Of a stretch of 64,000 nucleotides of DNA, positions 39,517 to 50,460 are shown piece after piece (position 1 is the stretch's first letter; every line of letters starts with the position of its first letter). This DNA is from Streptomyces thinghirensis. Lineage in GTDB: Bacteria; Actinomycetota; Actinomycetia; Streptomycetales; Streptomycetaceae. Where the stretch lies: assembly GCA_021502835.1 (NCBI GenBank), contig JAKFGP010000040.1, forward strand, positions 62,001-126,000, given 5' to 3'. The notes beneath the pieces are model-generated. The model was not told the DNA's origin and made no database searches. It saw only the letters and a list, made by a program, of their open reading frames with translations. Both the position numbers and the translations under genes were made by a program.

Positions 39517-40312
39517 GTGAGACTGACCGCCGTCCGCCGTACCGCCCTCGCGGCCTCCGTCGCCGCCCTGGCCCTCCTCGTCACCGCTTGCGGCGGCTCC
39601 TCCGACGACGACGGCAAGAAGACCGGCGGCGACAAGGCCGAGGGCGGCGCGACCGCCTCGGCGGCCCCCCGCGGCCGCCAAGGCGCTCACCGCCGCCGAG
39701 CTGGAGAGGCCGCGCTGGCGCAGGCGGACGTCGACAACGGCAAGGTCACCAAGACGTCCGCGACGGACGACGTGAGTGGCAAGGACAAGGTGAAGGGCGG
39801 CGACAAGGCCCGCGAGCCGCTCGCCTTCGCCGAGACCGGCGTCCCGCTGGGCGAGCCGGCGGCGACCGCCAAGCGGGAGCTGGACGGAGGGCCTGAAGAA
39901 GCCGTCCGGCGACGAGGCCACCGAGGAGTCCATCAGTGCCGCCTTCGACCTGGACAAGGCCCTGGTGACGCTGGCCACCTACGACGACGGCGGCGCGGAG
40001 GCCGTTCTGAAGGACGTGAAGGAGGCCGCCGGCAAGTGTGCCGGAGGCTTCACCTTCACCGCGGTCGGCGAGACTGCCAAGATCGCCAAGGTGGCCGAGG
40101 ACAAGGCGCCCGGCGGTGCCGACGAGGCCGTCGCGATGACGATGACGATGGTCGGCGACGAGGGCGACGAGTTCCCGGTCAAGGTGGTCGTCACCCGCAA
40201 GGGCTCCACCGTCGCCTCCTTCACCGTCCTCAACCTCGCCGCCGCCGGAACCGGCAAGGACTTCCCGTTCCCCACGGAGATCAGCGACGCCCAGCTCGCC
40301 AAGCTCGGCTGA
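39517..40312 (+). CDS. Lipoprotein of unknown function (frameshifted)
   Basis: A secreted lipoprotein of about 260 residues. The signal peptide MRLTAVRRTALAASVAALAL ends in the lipobox LVTAC (cysteine at about residue 25). A flexible glycine/lysine/alanine stretch follows, with frameshifts near 39668 and 39888. The globular part reads KALTAAELERAALAQADVDN, AFDLDKALVTLATYDDGGAE, FTFTAVGETAKIAKVAEDK and VKVVVTRKGSTVASFTVLNL. The last blocks resemble sensor-like domains of streptomycete lipoproteins, with no known ligand. A tacagt hexamer (39464-39469) is a likely -10 site 48 bp upstream. Confidence 0.85.
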
Positions 40313-40437
40313 GCCCGGCGTCGGCGATCCGCTGATCCGCTGAAGTTCCCACCGGGACGTTCGTACTCGGTGGGAATTTCCGATTTCGGGCACGGGAAGG
40401 CCGGTTCGCGACCGGATCTGATCGTAGGCTGCCCGTC

Positions 40438-42284
40438 ATGTGCGGAATCGTGGGATACGTGGGATCTCAGTCGGCGCTCGATGTCGTGATGGCCGGGCTG
40501 AAGCGGCTCGAGTACCGGGGGTATGACTCGGCGGGCGTCGCCGTGCTCGCGGACGGCGGCCTCGCCACCGCCAAGCGCGCCGGAAAGCTCGTCAACCTGG
40601 ACAAGGAACTGTCCGAACGGCCACTGCCGACCGCCGTCACCGGCATCGGCCACACCCGCTGGGCCACACGGCGGCCCGACCGACGTCAACGCCCACCCGC
40701 ACCTCGACAACGCGGGCCGGGTGGCCGTGGTCCCACAACGGCATCATCGAGAACTTCGCGCCGCTGCGGGCCGAGTTGGCGGAGCGCGGCCACGAACTGG
40801 CCTCCGAGACCGACACCGAGGTCGTCGCCCACCTGCTCGCCGAGGAGTTCTCCGGCTGCGCCGACCTCGCCGAGGCGATGCGGCTGGTGTGCCGGCGCCT
40901 GGAGGGCGCGTTCACGCTGGTCGCGGTGCACGCGGACGCGCCGGACGTGGTCGTGGGCGCGCGCCGCAACTCGCCGCTCGTGGTGGGCGTGGGGGAGGGC
41001 GAGTCCTTCCTCGCCTCGGACGTCGCGGCCTTCATCGCCCACACCCGGGACGCCATCGAACTGGGCCAGGACCAGGTCGTCGAGCTGCGGCGGGACGGTG
41101 TGACGGTCACCGGCTTCGACGGCACCCCGGCCGACGTCCGCTCCCTACCACGTCGACTGGGACGCCTCGGCCGCCGAGAAGGGCGGCTACGACTACTTCA
41201 TGCTCAAGGAGATCGCCGAGCAGCCGAAGGCGGTCGCCGACACCCTGCTGGGCCGCATCGACGGCTCCGGCACGCTGAGCCTGGACGGGTGCGCATCCCT
41301 CCGGGGGTGCTGCGCGAGGTCGACAAGGTCGTCGTCGTCGCCTGCGGTACGGCCTTCCACGCCGGGCTGATCGCCAAGTACGCCATCGAGCACTGGACGC
41401 GGATCCCCTGCGAGGTGGAGCTGGCCAGTGAGTTCCGCTACCGCGACCCGATCCTCGACCAGCAGACCCTGGTCGTCGCGATCTCCCAGTCCGGCGAGAC
41501 CATGGACACCCTCCATGGCCCCTGCGCCACGCCCGCGAGCAGGGCGCCAGGGTGCTGGCCATCTGCAGCACCAACGGCTCCACCATCCCCCGCGAATCCG
41601 ACGCCGTGCTCTACACGCACGCCGGCCCCGGGTCGCCGTCGCCTCCACCAAGGCCTTCCTCACCCAGCTGGTGGCCTGCTACCTGGTCGCCCTGTACCTC
41701 GGGCAGGTGCGCGGCACGAAGTACGCGGGACGAGATCCGCGACGTCGTCCGTGACCTCTCGCGCATCTCCGGCGCGGTCGAACAGGTCCTGGAGACGATG
41801 CAGCCCGTACGGGAACTGGCGCGCTCCCTCGCCCACAAGAACACGGTGCTGTTCCTGGGCCGGCACGTCGGCCACCCGGTCGCCCTCGAAGGCGCCCTCA
41901 AGCTCAAGGAGCTGGCGTACATGCACGCCGAGGGCTTCGCGGCGGGCGAGCTGAAGCACGGGCCGATCGCGCTGATCGAGGAGGACCTGCCGGTCGTCGT
42001 GGTCGTGCCGTCCCCGCGCGGGCGCTCGGTCCTCCACGACAAGATCGTGTCCAACATCCAGGAGATCCGGGCCGCGGCGCCGCACCATCGTCATCGCGAG
42101 GAGGGGCGACGAGGCGGTCGTGCCCTACGCCGACCACCTCGTCCGCATCCCGGCGACCCCGACGCTGCTCCAACCGCTGGTGGCGACGGTGCCGTTGCAG
42201 GTCTTCGCGTGCGAGCTGGCGACGGCCCGGGGCAACGAGGTGGATCAGCCGCGGAACCTGGCGAAGTCGGTGACGGTGGAGTAG
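40438..42284 (+). CDS. glmS: Glucosamine-6-phosphate synthase (many frameshifts)
   Basis: Makes glucosamine-6-phosphate from fructose-6-phosphate and glutamine, the first step towards UDP-GlcNAc. The catalytic cysteine is residue 2 ([20 protein letters not shown]), and the glutaminase domain shows [14 protein letters not shown] and GIGHTRWAT. The two SIS domains carry [33 protein letters not shown] and [20 protein letters not shown]. The isomerase tail is [16 protein letters not shown] with TAG at 42282-42284. Indels near 40668, 40733, 41142, 41288, 41513, 41628, 41730 and 42082. Joined length about 615. No glmS ribozyme is seen upstream. Confidence 0.95.
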
Positions 42285-42288
42285 GTCC

Positions 42289-42804
42289 TCAGCCGTCGGC
42301 GGGGCGGAGCGCGGTGACGAGGCGGAAGCGCTCCAGGACGGCGGGCGTGTCGTCGGTCACGGTGAACTCCGGGTCCTCCAGCGCCGAACGCATCTCCTCG
42401 CTGTGCCAGAACCGCTCGTGGCCCGCCCGCCACTCCGCCACGCTGGTGTAGCCCTCGCCCTCGTCCACCGCGTGGGCGAGGTCCCTCCTGGGCCAGCGGG
42501 ACGACGCGTACGTCGGTCACGCGACGGCGACCGGGCGGTCGCCGGAGTCGACGACCACCCCGCGGGCCCCCACTTCGGGCAACGGGTCGCCGTCGTGCTC
42601 GTAGTCGACGACGAGTCCGGTCGTGGAGGTCTTGGACCCGTCGAGGATCGCCGCGACGAGCCGGTCGCGCAGCGGCCCGGAAGGCGAACTCGATCCTGGG
42701 CAGCGAGTCGAGGTCCGTGGGGACGGGGGTGCGGGCGGCGGAGGCGGAGGAAGGGGAGGCGGAGGCGGGAGGAAGGGGGAGGCGGAGGAGGGGACATGAG
42801 CCAT
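42289..42804 (-). CDS. ASCH-domain protein with proline-rich N-terminus (frameshifted)
   Basis: Convergent with glmS, ending five bases after it. The ASCH (PUA-like) domain is readable as PTDLDSLPRIEFAF, RDRLVAAILDGSKTSTTGLV, VDYEHDGDPLPEVGARGVVV and VTDVRVVPLAQ, then SVAEWRAGHERFWHSEEMRS and VLERFRLVTALRPADG. Such domains bind RNA or act as small RNases; this one is uncharacterised. The first 30 residues after MAHVPSSASPF are almost only proline in the longest frame because of a GA-rich repeat (42722-42790). Frameshifts near 42683 and 42490. The true start may lie after the repeat. Confidence 0.75.
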
Positions 42805-42813
42805 GCGGTCACA

Positions 42814-44272
42814 CTAATTCCGAACCCCCCGCACATCCCGCCACGCCCCCGGAATCGCCCCGGCGACATCGTGCGCCCCCGTCGGCGCCCCGTCCGCCGC
42901 GAACCGCCCCGCCAGCCCGTGCAGGTACGCCCCCGCACTGCCCGCGTCCCGTGCCGACAGCCCCGCCGCCAGCGGCGACCCCGCCGGCCCCGACAGCACG
43001 TCCCCGCTCCCGGCCGTGGCGAGCCACGAGGTCCCCGTCGCGTTGACCCGCACCGGCCCTCCCCTCCGCGCCGGCCACCACCGTCGTCGAGCCCTTCAGC
43101 AGCACCGTCGCCCCGTACCGCCCCGCCAGTTCCCGCGCCGAGGCCAGACGCGCCCCCTCGACCTCCCTCGCGGCTCACCCCGAGCAGCGCGGCCGCCTCC
43201 CCGGCGTGCGGGGTCATCAGCGTCGGCGCCGTACGGCCCCGCACGACCTCGGCGTCGGCCAGCCGCAGTCCGTCCGCGTCGATCAGCACCGGCACCTCCG
43301 CGGCCAGCACCTCCGTCACGGTCCCGGCGTCGTCACCGGCGCCCGGTCCCACGACCCACGCCTGCACCCGCCCCGCCCGCTTCGGCCCCTGGTCGGACAC
43401 GAGCGTCTCCGGGTAGCGGGCGATCACCCGTCCCCCGGCCGGACCGACGTACCGCACCGCCCCGGCACCGCCCCGCAGCGCCCCGGCGACGGCGAGCACG
43501 GCCGCGCCCGGATAGCGGGCCGACCCCGGCGGCGATGCCCACGACCCCCCGCCGGTACTTGTCGCTCTCCGCGCCCGGCGCCGGCAGCAGCCGCGCCACG
43601 TCCGCGTGCTGCAACGCCTCCAGTTCGGCCGCCTCGGCCGGCAGCGGCAGCCCGATGTCCACCAGCCGCACCGACCCCGCGTACTCCCGCGCCGGATCGA
43701 CCAGCAGCCCCGCCTTGTGCGCCCCGAACGTCACCGTCAGGTCGGCCCGTACGGCCGCACCGCGCACCTGCCCGGTGTCCGCGTCCACGCCGCTCGGCAA
43801 GTCGACGGCGACGACGGCGGCCCGCGACCGGGCGGCCGCGTCGGCGAGCGGCACCGCCTCCTCCCGCAACCCGCCCTTGCCGCCGATCCCGACGATGCCG
43901 TCGACGACGAGATCGGCCCGCGCGATCAGCTCCCCGGCGGACCCGGGCTCCGCGACCCGTCCGCCCGCCCCGGCGCAGCGCCGCCAGCCCCCGCGGTGCG
44001 CGCGCTCCGGGTGAGCAGCACCGCCGTCACCCCGGCCCCCCGCCCGGCGAGTCGTGCCCCGGCGTACAGGGCGTCGCCGCCGTTGTCCCCGCTCCCGACC
44101 AGCAGCACCACCCGGCCGCCGTAGACCCGGCCGGCCACCCGCCGGAGCACCCCCGCGCAGGCGGCGGCGAGCCCGGCCGCGGCCCCGTTGCATCAACGCC
44201 CCCCTCCGGGAGCCGTGCCATCAGCTCCCGTTCGGCCGTCCTGACCATTTCCACGCTGTACGCAGTCCGCAT
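42814..44272 (-). CDS. nnr: Bifunctional NAD(P)HX epimerase / ADP-dependent dehydratase (frameshifted)
   Basis: Repairs hydrated NADH and NADPH. The N-terminal YjeF epimerase domain starts MRTAYSVEMVRTAERELMAR and contains RVVLLVGSGDNGGDALYAGA and VVAVDLPSGVDADTGQV. The C-terminal dehydratase (carbohydrate-kinase fold) holds YRRGVVGIAAG, GGAGAVRYVGPAGGRVIARY, VLIDADGLRLADAEVV, LMTPHAGEAAALLGVSRE and the ATP/ADP motif GTSWLATAGSGDVLSG. Frameshifts near 44195, 43985, 43528, 43173 and 43060. About 480 residues. It overlaps nothing; acpS follows 1.6 kb downstream, as in other actinobacteria where these genes cluster. Confidence 0.9.
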
Positions 44273-44344
44273 GCCGTCGAGTCTTCCCCGTCAGCCGGGA
44301 ACGCGCACGACTCCGCCCTCCACGCCGTGAGGGACAGTTGTGCC

Positions 44345-44951
44345 ATGGACGACGACGAGACGGCCCAGGTGATGACCTCACTCGGGGCCCGCCTGCGCGC
44401 GATCCGGCAGGCCCGCGGTCTGACGCTGGCCCAGCTCGGCGCCGCCACCGGCATCTCCGTCAGCACGCTGTCCCGGCTGGAGTCGGGACAGCGTGAACCG
44501 GGGCTGCGGCACCTGCTGCCGCTGGCCAGGGCGCACCGCCTGCCCCTGGACGAGCTGGTCGGCTCCCGGACCGGCGACCCCCGCGTCCACCCCGCGCCCC
44601 TTCACCCGGCACGGCCAGACCTGGATCCCCCCTCACCCGCAACCCCAACGACGGGCTGCACGCGTACAAGCAGATCCTCCCCGCCCCGCCGGTCGCGCGG
44701 ACCGCATCGGCCCCGCGCCCCGACCAGGGCTCCCCACGAGGGCCACGGGGTGGATCTACGTCCTCTCCGGGCGCCTGCTCCTCGCTCTGGGCGAGCACGA
44801 CGTCGTCCTGACGGCCGGTGAGACGGCGGAGTTCGGCACCCGCGTCCCGCACGGCATCGCCAACGCCGGGGACAGGCCCGTCGAGTGGATCGCCCTGTAC
44901 GGGGCGCAGGGCGAGCGCATGCACATCCGGGTTCAGCCGACGGGGCCCTGA
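44345..44951 (+). CDS. XRE-family regulator with C-terminal cupin (frameshifted)
   Basis: A regulator of about 200 residues. The HTH is MTSLGARLRAIRQARGLTLA, QLGAATGISVSTLSRLESGQ with REPGLRHLLPLARAH. After indels near 44600 and 44625 and another near 44690-44720 comes the cupin sensor: WIYVLSGRLLLALGEHDVVL, LTAGETAEFGTRVPHGIANA and PVEWIALYGAQGERMHI. The conserved histidine in VPHGIAN is a typical cupin metal ligand. Proteins of this build (PuuR/SutR-like) control uptake or catabolic genes, often their neighbour. The convergent FGE-like gene overlaps its last 19 bases. Confidence 0.88.
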
Positions 44952-45642
44952 CCAGCTCCGCCGACCGAACGGGCGACGCGGAACCCCACGTCGTCCACCC
45001 GGAACGTCGGGTGGCTGCGGCGCCGTACGGAGGCCCGGCAGCTCCAGTGCTCGTCGAACCAGCCGCCGCCGCGCAGCACCCGGTAGGTGCCGTAGACCTC
45101 GGCGTCGTAGACGTCCCAGCACCACTCCCAGACGTTGCCGAGCATGTCGTAGCGGGCCCCAGGCGTTCGGCCGCCTGCCGCCCACCTCGTGGACGCGCTC
45201 CCCGGGAGTTGCCCCGGTACCAGGCGATGTCGTCCAGGGCGCCGTAGCGCGGTCCCTCCGTCCCGGCGCGGCAGGCGTGTTCCCATTCGGCCTCGGTCGG
45301 CAGCCGTTACCCGTCGGCGGGGTGTCCCAGGCGACGCCGTCGTCGGTGGGGCGGTGAGGCGCGGGCGGAGCCCCTCGTGCCGCGACAGGAGTTGCAGAAG
45401 CTGACCGCGTCCGCCTTGGAGACGTCCGCGACGGGCAGCCGCTCCCTCCCGCGCGGCGGGCCGCTGCCCGGTGACCCGCGCGTACTCGGCCCGCGTGACC
45501 GGAACGCCGCCAGCCGACAGGACGCAGACCTCCACCGGCCAGCTGCGCGCGACCGCCGGTCCGACAGGGTCACCCGTCCCGGCGGAACGGAGACCATCCC
45601 GATTTCGGCCCGTACGTCGCCGGTTCCCGCATCCATGTCCAT
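44933..45642 (-). CDS. Formylglycine-generating enzyme family protein (frameshifted)
   Basis: SUMF1/FGE-sulfatase-fold protein of about 235 residues, shorter than full FGE. MDMDAGTGDVRAEIGMVSVP starts it, then PVTRAEYARVTGQRPA, LPVADVSKADAVSFCN, RLPTEAEWEHACRAGTEGPR-type sequence, MLGNVWEWCWDVYDAEVYGT and RVLRGGGWFDEHWSCRASVR with HPTFRVDDVGFRVARS. The GNVWEW and RGGGW motifs define the fold. The active-site cysteine pair of true FGE is not obvious, so it may be a non-enzymatic relative or a small oxidase-like enzyme. Frameshifts near 45530, 45420, 45355, 45308, 45195 and 45165. The partner XRE-cupin gene overlaps tail to tail. Confidence 0.8.
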
Positions 45643-45693
45643 GGACAGATGATCGTACGAACCCTCGCCATGCCCCCGGGACGAGACGATCCG

Positions 45694-45832
45694 CGCCCGC
45701 CGACCCGTGCTCGCCGTCGTCCCGCGCCCACCGCTGACCCGTGCCCGCCGCTTGGACCCGTGCCCGCCGCCGAGCCGTGCCGCCGTCGACCCGTGCCCGC
45801 CGTCGACCCGTGCCCGTCGCCGGCTTGGGGAA
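45694..45832. repeat. Degenerate tandem repeat of acccgtgcccgccgtcg
   Basis: About six imperfect copies of a 14-20 bp unit (consensus acccgtgcccgccgtcg) fill the gap between the FGE-like gene and acpS. The last two copies (45789-45805 and 45806-45822) differ at only one or two positions. No gene is visible here. Confidence 0.8.
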
Positions 45833-45839
45833 GCGCGAG

Positions 45840-46213
45840 CTACCCCTCCGCGATCACCACCGCCGACGCCACCCCCGCGTCATGGCTCAGCGACACGTGC
45901 CACGACGTCACGCCCAGCTCCGCCGCCCGCGCCGCGGCCGTCCCCGCCACCCGCAGCGCGGCCGCCCGCTGTCCTCGACGTACACCTCGGCGTCCGTCCA
46001 GTGCAGCCCCGCAGGCCGCGCCGAGTGCCTTGGCCAGGGCCTCCTTCGCCGCCGAACCGGGCGGCGAGCGAGGCGGTGCCCCGGCGCTCCCGCGCTCGGC
46101 AGCAGCAACTCGCTCTCCAGAAAGAGCCGTCGTGCCAGGGCCGGCGTGCGTTCCAGCGACTGCCCGAACCGTTCGACCTCGGCCACGTCGATCCCGACCC
46201 CGATGATGCTCAT
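45840..46213 (-). CDS. acpS: Holo-[acyl-carrier-protein] synthase (frameshifted)
   Basis: Transfers the 4-phosphopantetheine arm of CoA to fatty-acid and some polyketide carrier proteins. MSIIGVGIDVAEVERFGQSL contains the metal-binding aspartate and FAAKEALAKALGAACG the conserved glutamate. LESELLLPSA lies between, and the end is SWHVSLSHDAGVASAVVIAE. Indels near 46100, 46065 and 45975 interrupt the middle (GLHWTDAEVYVEDSGRP). Length about 123 residues. Divergent from alr, 112 bp away. Confidence 0.93.
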
Positions 46214-46325
46214 GCGAGGCACCCCTAACGACTGGTGGGCGCACGGGAACGACCGGGCGGGCGCCCGGGCCCAGGCGCGCTGCGGCGGAAGCGGGGTCCG
46301 GGTGCTCTGAGACACTGGGGGCACG

Positions 46326-47501
<1,176 letters not shown>

Positions 47502-47581
47502 CGCGCCCGCACACGGCGTGACGCGCGTGCAGGTGAATCGGCAACCAGCGGGTATCCGCACAGCGGCCCGGCGAAGAGGCG

Positions 47582-48852
47582 GTGTACGTGAGCGAGAGCA
47601 ACGCGGAGGCCGTCGTGCCGGCCGTCGCCTCCGCCACGGAAGCGGCCACCGAGGTCGCCGCCGGCGGCCGGCGCCGGGCGACCGGCATCGCCGGCGTCGC
47701 CATAGGCGTGGTCGCGCGCGGCGGCGCGGCGGCCGGCGTGGCGATAGAGCGGCTGACGGTCGGGCGCGGGATGCGCCAGAAGGCCCGGCTCGCCCTGGAC
47801 TCGGCGGGACCGTACGGCGGACTGCGCGGCAACCCCGGCAAGGCGTACGCCGACGACGGCACCGAGCTGTACTACGAGGTCGACGACGTCGAACCGGAGG
47901 CGGAGTCCCGCGCTCACCCGGCGCAGGCGGCGGCTGTTCGGCCGCAAGGCGCCCGCCCCCGTGACCGTCGTCTTCAGCCACGGCTACTGCCTCAACCAGG
48001 ACTCCTGGCACTTCCAGCGGGCCGCCCCTGCGGGGCGTCGTCCGCACCGTGCACTGGGACCAGCGCAGCCACGGCCGTTCCGGGCGGGGCGTGTCCCAGG
48101 TGCGGGACGGTGGGCCGGTCACCATCGACGAGCTGGGCCGCGACCTGAAGGCCGTCATCGACGCGGCCGTGCCCGACGGCCCCATCGTGCTGGTCGGGCA
48201 CTCCATGGGCGGCATGACCGTGATGGCGCTGGCCGACGCGTTCCCCGAACTGATCCGCGACCGGGTCGTCGGCGTCGCCCTCGTCGGCACGTCCTCCGGC
48301 CGGCTCGGCGAGGTCAACTTCGGCCTGCCCGTCGGCCGGCGTCAACGCGATCCGGCGGGTGCTGCCGGGTGTGCTCAAGGCGCTGGGGCAGCGGGCCGAC
48401 CTGGTGGAGAAGGGCGGCGGGCGACGGCGGACCTGTTCGCCGGGATCATCAAGCGGTACTCGTTCGCGTCCCGGGACGTCGACCCGGCCGTGGCCCGCTT
48501 CGCCGAGCGGATGATCGAGTCGACGCCGATCGACGTGGTCGCCGAGTACTACCCGGCCTTCAACGATCACGACAAGACAGCCGCCCTCGCCCACTTCGCC
48601 GGCCTGCCGGTCCTGGTGCTGGCCGGGGTGCGGGACCTGGTCACGCCGAGCGAGCACAGCGAGGCGGTGGCCGACCTGCTGCCGGACGCGGAGCTGGTGC
48701 TCGTCCCCGACGCCGGGCATCTGGTGATGCTGGAGCATCCGGAGCTGGTCACCGACCGCCTCGCCGACCTGCTGGCCCGCGCGGGCGCGGTGCCGGCAGC
48801 GGCTACCGTTGACGGCTATGGAAGCACCAGCAGCACCGCAGGGCCCGGCTGA
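47582..48852 (+). CDS. Alpha/beta hydrolase (frameshifted)
   Basis: About 420 residues. GTG 47582 or 47588 (VSESNAEAVV) starts it. An N-terminal hydrophobic stretch (TGIAGVAIGVVARGGAAAGV) could be a membrane anchor, then YADDGTELYYEVDDVE. The hydrolase core has TVVFSHGYCLNQDSWHFQR, WDQRSHGRSGRG, the nucleophile elbow PIVLVGHSMGGMTVMALAD with Ser, the acid region LVLAGVRDLVTPSEHSEAV and the histidine in LVPDAGHLVMLEHPELV. Frameshifts near 47908, 48030, 48345 and 48422. The substrate is unknown. Its conserved position between alr and tsaE in streptomycetes suggests a housekeeping role. Confidence 0.88.
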
Positions 48853-49354
48853 GCCCTCCGAGCCGGCACCCGACGTCGAGATCACCGTCACCTCCCCGAG
48901 CAGATGCGGGAACCGGGCCGCAGGCTTTGCCGAAGTGCTGCGTGTGCCGGGGACCTGCTGATGCTCAGCGGGGAGCTGGGCGCGGGCAAGACGACGCTGA
49001 CCCGGGGGGCTCGGCGAGGGCATGGGCGTCCGCGGCGCCGTCACGTCCCCGACCTTCGTGATCGCGCGCGCGTGCACCCCTCCTCGGTGACGGTCCGCCG
49101 CTCGTCCACGTCGACGCCTACCGGCTGTCCGGCGGACTGGACGAGATGGAGGACCTCGACCTCGACGTCTCCCTGGCCGATTCGGTGATCGTCGTCGAGT
49201 GGGGGAGGGGAAGGTCGAGGAGCTGACCGACGACCGGTTGCAGCTCCGGATCCACCGGGCCGTGGGCGACACGACCGACGAGGTGCGGCACGTGACGCTG
49301 ACGGGCGTCGGCGAGCGCTGGACGGCGGCCGACCTCGGCGTGCTCGCCGTCTGA
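48818..49354 (+). CDS. tsaE: tRNA t6A threonylcarbamoyladenosine ATPase TsaE (frameshifted)
   Basis: The ATPase partner of TsaB and TsaD in making t6A at position 37 of ANN-reading tRNAs. MEAPAAPQGPAEPSEPAPD and VEITVTSP lead to LLMLSGELGAGKTTLTRG, the Walker A motif. TSPTFVIAR, LVHVDAYRLSGG, MEDLDLDVSLADSVIVVEWG and RLQLRIHRAVGDTTDEVRHV follow. Frameshifts near 48900, 48942, 49008, 49072 and 49205. ATG 48818 overlaps the end of the hydrolase gene by 35 bases. tsaB, rimI and tsaD are encoded 1.1 kb downstream. Confidence 0.92.
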
Positions 49355-49444
49355 GCCGACGCCCCTCGACGGGGGACGTTCCGACAAGACGTCGGGAAGA
49401 TGTTGCGTTCGGGGTCCCGCGCGTGGTCACATGGTATCCAGCTC

Positions 49445-49467
49445 GTAGTTAGGGCATGCCTAACTAC
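49445..49467. promoter_or_regulatory. Perfect palindrome upstream of a small gene
   Basis: gtagttagg-gcatg-cctaactac: 9-bp perfect arms around a 5-bp centre, itself nearly symmetrical. It sits 28 bp before the ATG at 49496, in promoter or 5'-leader position, and looks like the operator of a dimeric repressor. Confidence 0.6.
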
Positions 49468-49495
49468 GCCCGCCCCCGACCTTCAGGAGGCGTCC

Positions 49496-49681
49496 ATGCC
49501 GGAGACCGAGCCGCAGCCGCAGCCGCAGGCCCGACGGCGTCCGCAGTCGCCCGCGCTCGCCGGGGTGTCCATGCACGACCTGCTCGCGTCCTGCGCCGCC
49601 GCGGCAGCCGTCTCGACGCCGCCACGCGCGCCCGAGCCGGAGACGTGCCACCCCGTCCGGGAGCACCGCGAGGCCGCCTGA
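49496..49681 (+). CDS. Small hypothetical protein
   Basis: 61 residues with a perfect aggagg ribosome binding site eight bases before the ATG. The N-terminus is rich in proline, glutamine and arginine (ETEPQPQPQARRRPQSPALA), followed by the central motif GVSMHDLLASCAAAAAVST, an amphipathic helix with one cysteine, and a proline/glutamate tail ending EHREAA. Similar small proteins with SMHDLLASCAAA occur in streptomycetes near tsaE, but their function is not known. The palindrome just upstream suggests regulated expression. Confidence 0.8.
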   Translation: MPETEPQPQPQARRRPQSPALAGVSMHDLLASCAAAAAVSTPPRAPEPETCHPVREHREAA

Positions 49682-49733
49682 CCCGCACGCCGCGGCACTT
49701 CAGTACCCAGTACTTCGGCGCTTCGTCGCCGCG

Positions 49734-50320
49734 TCAGGGAACGACGACGACCCGCTGCCCGATCGTCGCGAACTGCCACATCGCGTCGCCGTCCGCGCGC
49801 GTTTCCCGGATGCCGCCGGTGCGCTCACCCGGTTTCGGCTTCGCCGTCGAGCCGTCCACCGCCGCGCGCTGAACCCGATGACCACGCCCTCGACGCTGGT
49901 GAAGCGCACGACGTGCTCGACCGGGATGCCGTCGGACCCCGTGACCCGGTTCGAGCGGGACGTGACCGCGTAGGTGCCCGGCACCGGGTCGACCGTGCTG
50001 GGCGTGACCTTGAATGTGCGTTCGACCTTGTTGCCCGCGCCGACCAGCCACACCCGGTCGCCGTCCACCGAGTACACCACCCGTTCACCCCTTCCGGAGC
50101 CCGCGGGAAGGGCGTTCGGGTGCCGCCGGTCGCGGGGGCCTTGGAGGCGCCGGGGGCGGGCGTGCTGCTCGCCTGGGTCCGGCCGAGGTCGGCCGGGGCG
50201 GTGGCCGACGCCTGGTAGCCGAGGACGCCGATCGTGGCGAGGGCCGCCGGCAGTGAGGCCGGTGACGAGACCGGCGCTGCTGCTTGCCACTGGCGACCAC
50301 CTCGTCGTCGTACGTCGTGC
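49734..50320 (-). CDS. Secreted/anchored hypothetical protein, L,D-transpeptidase-like C-terminus (frameshifted)
   Basis: The N-terminal part reads TYDDEVVASGKQQRRSRH, then a membrane segment LPAALATIGVLGYQASAT and a serine/alanine/proline linker (TQASSTPAPGASKAPATGGT). The globular domain is GERVVYSVDGDRVWLVGAGN, KVERTFKVTPSTVDPVPGTY, SRSNRVTGSDGIPVEHVVRF and WQFATIGQRVVVVP. The pattern of a VWLV strand followed by PGTY and a C-terminal DGDAMW resembles YkuD-like folds, but the HxxG...SHGC active site is absent, so it is probably not a transpeptidase. Frameshifts near 50265, 50112 and 49868. The start codon was not identified; the right end is approximate. Confidence 0.65.
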
Positions 50321-50460
50321 GTCCGTTCTCGGCGACCGTAGCAGTCCGTGACCGTGCGGACGCGGTGAGCGACACGGGGTGGCGGTGCCGACGCCGGTAC
50401 AGGTGCCCGGCCCGCCGACCGGGCGTCCGCCACGGCCCCGCGGCGCCGTAGGCTGTTTGC

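Noticed and set aside
40313..40437. glmS ribozyme upstream of glmS
   Set aside because: The gap is only 125 bp, has no recognisable ribozyme core, and this regulation is a Firmicute feature.
38320..46213. A biosynthetic gene cluster suggested by acpS, coaA, glmS and nnr being close together
   Set aside because: All are primary-metabolism genes in a common streptomycete order; no synthase, tailoring or resistance genes are present.
49445..49467. DtxR/DmdR-type iron box
   Set aside because: The half-sites ttagg and cctaa are present, but the distance between them is five bases rather than the nine expected, so I keep it only as an unassigned palindrome.
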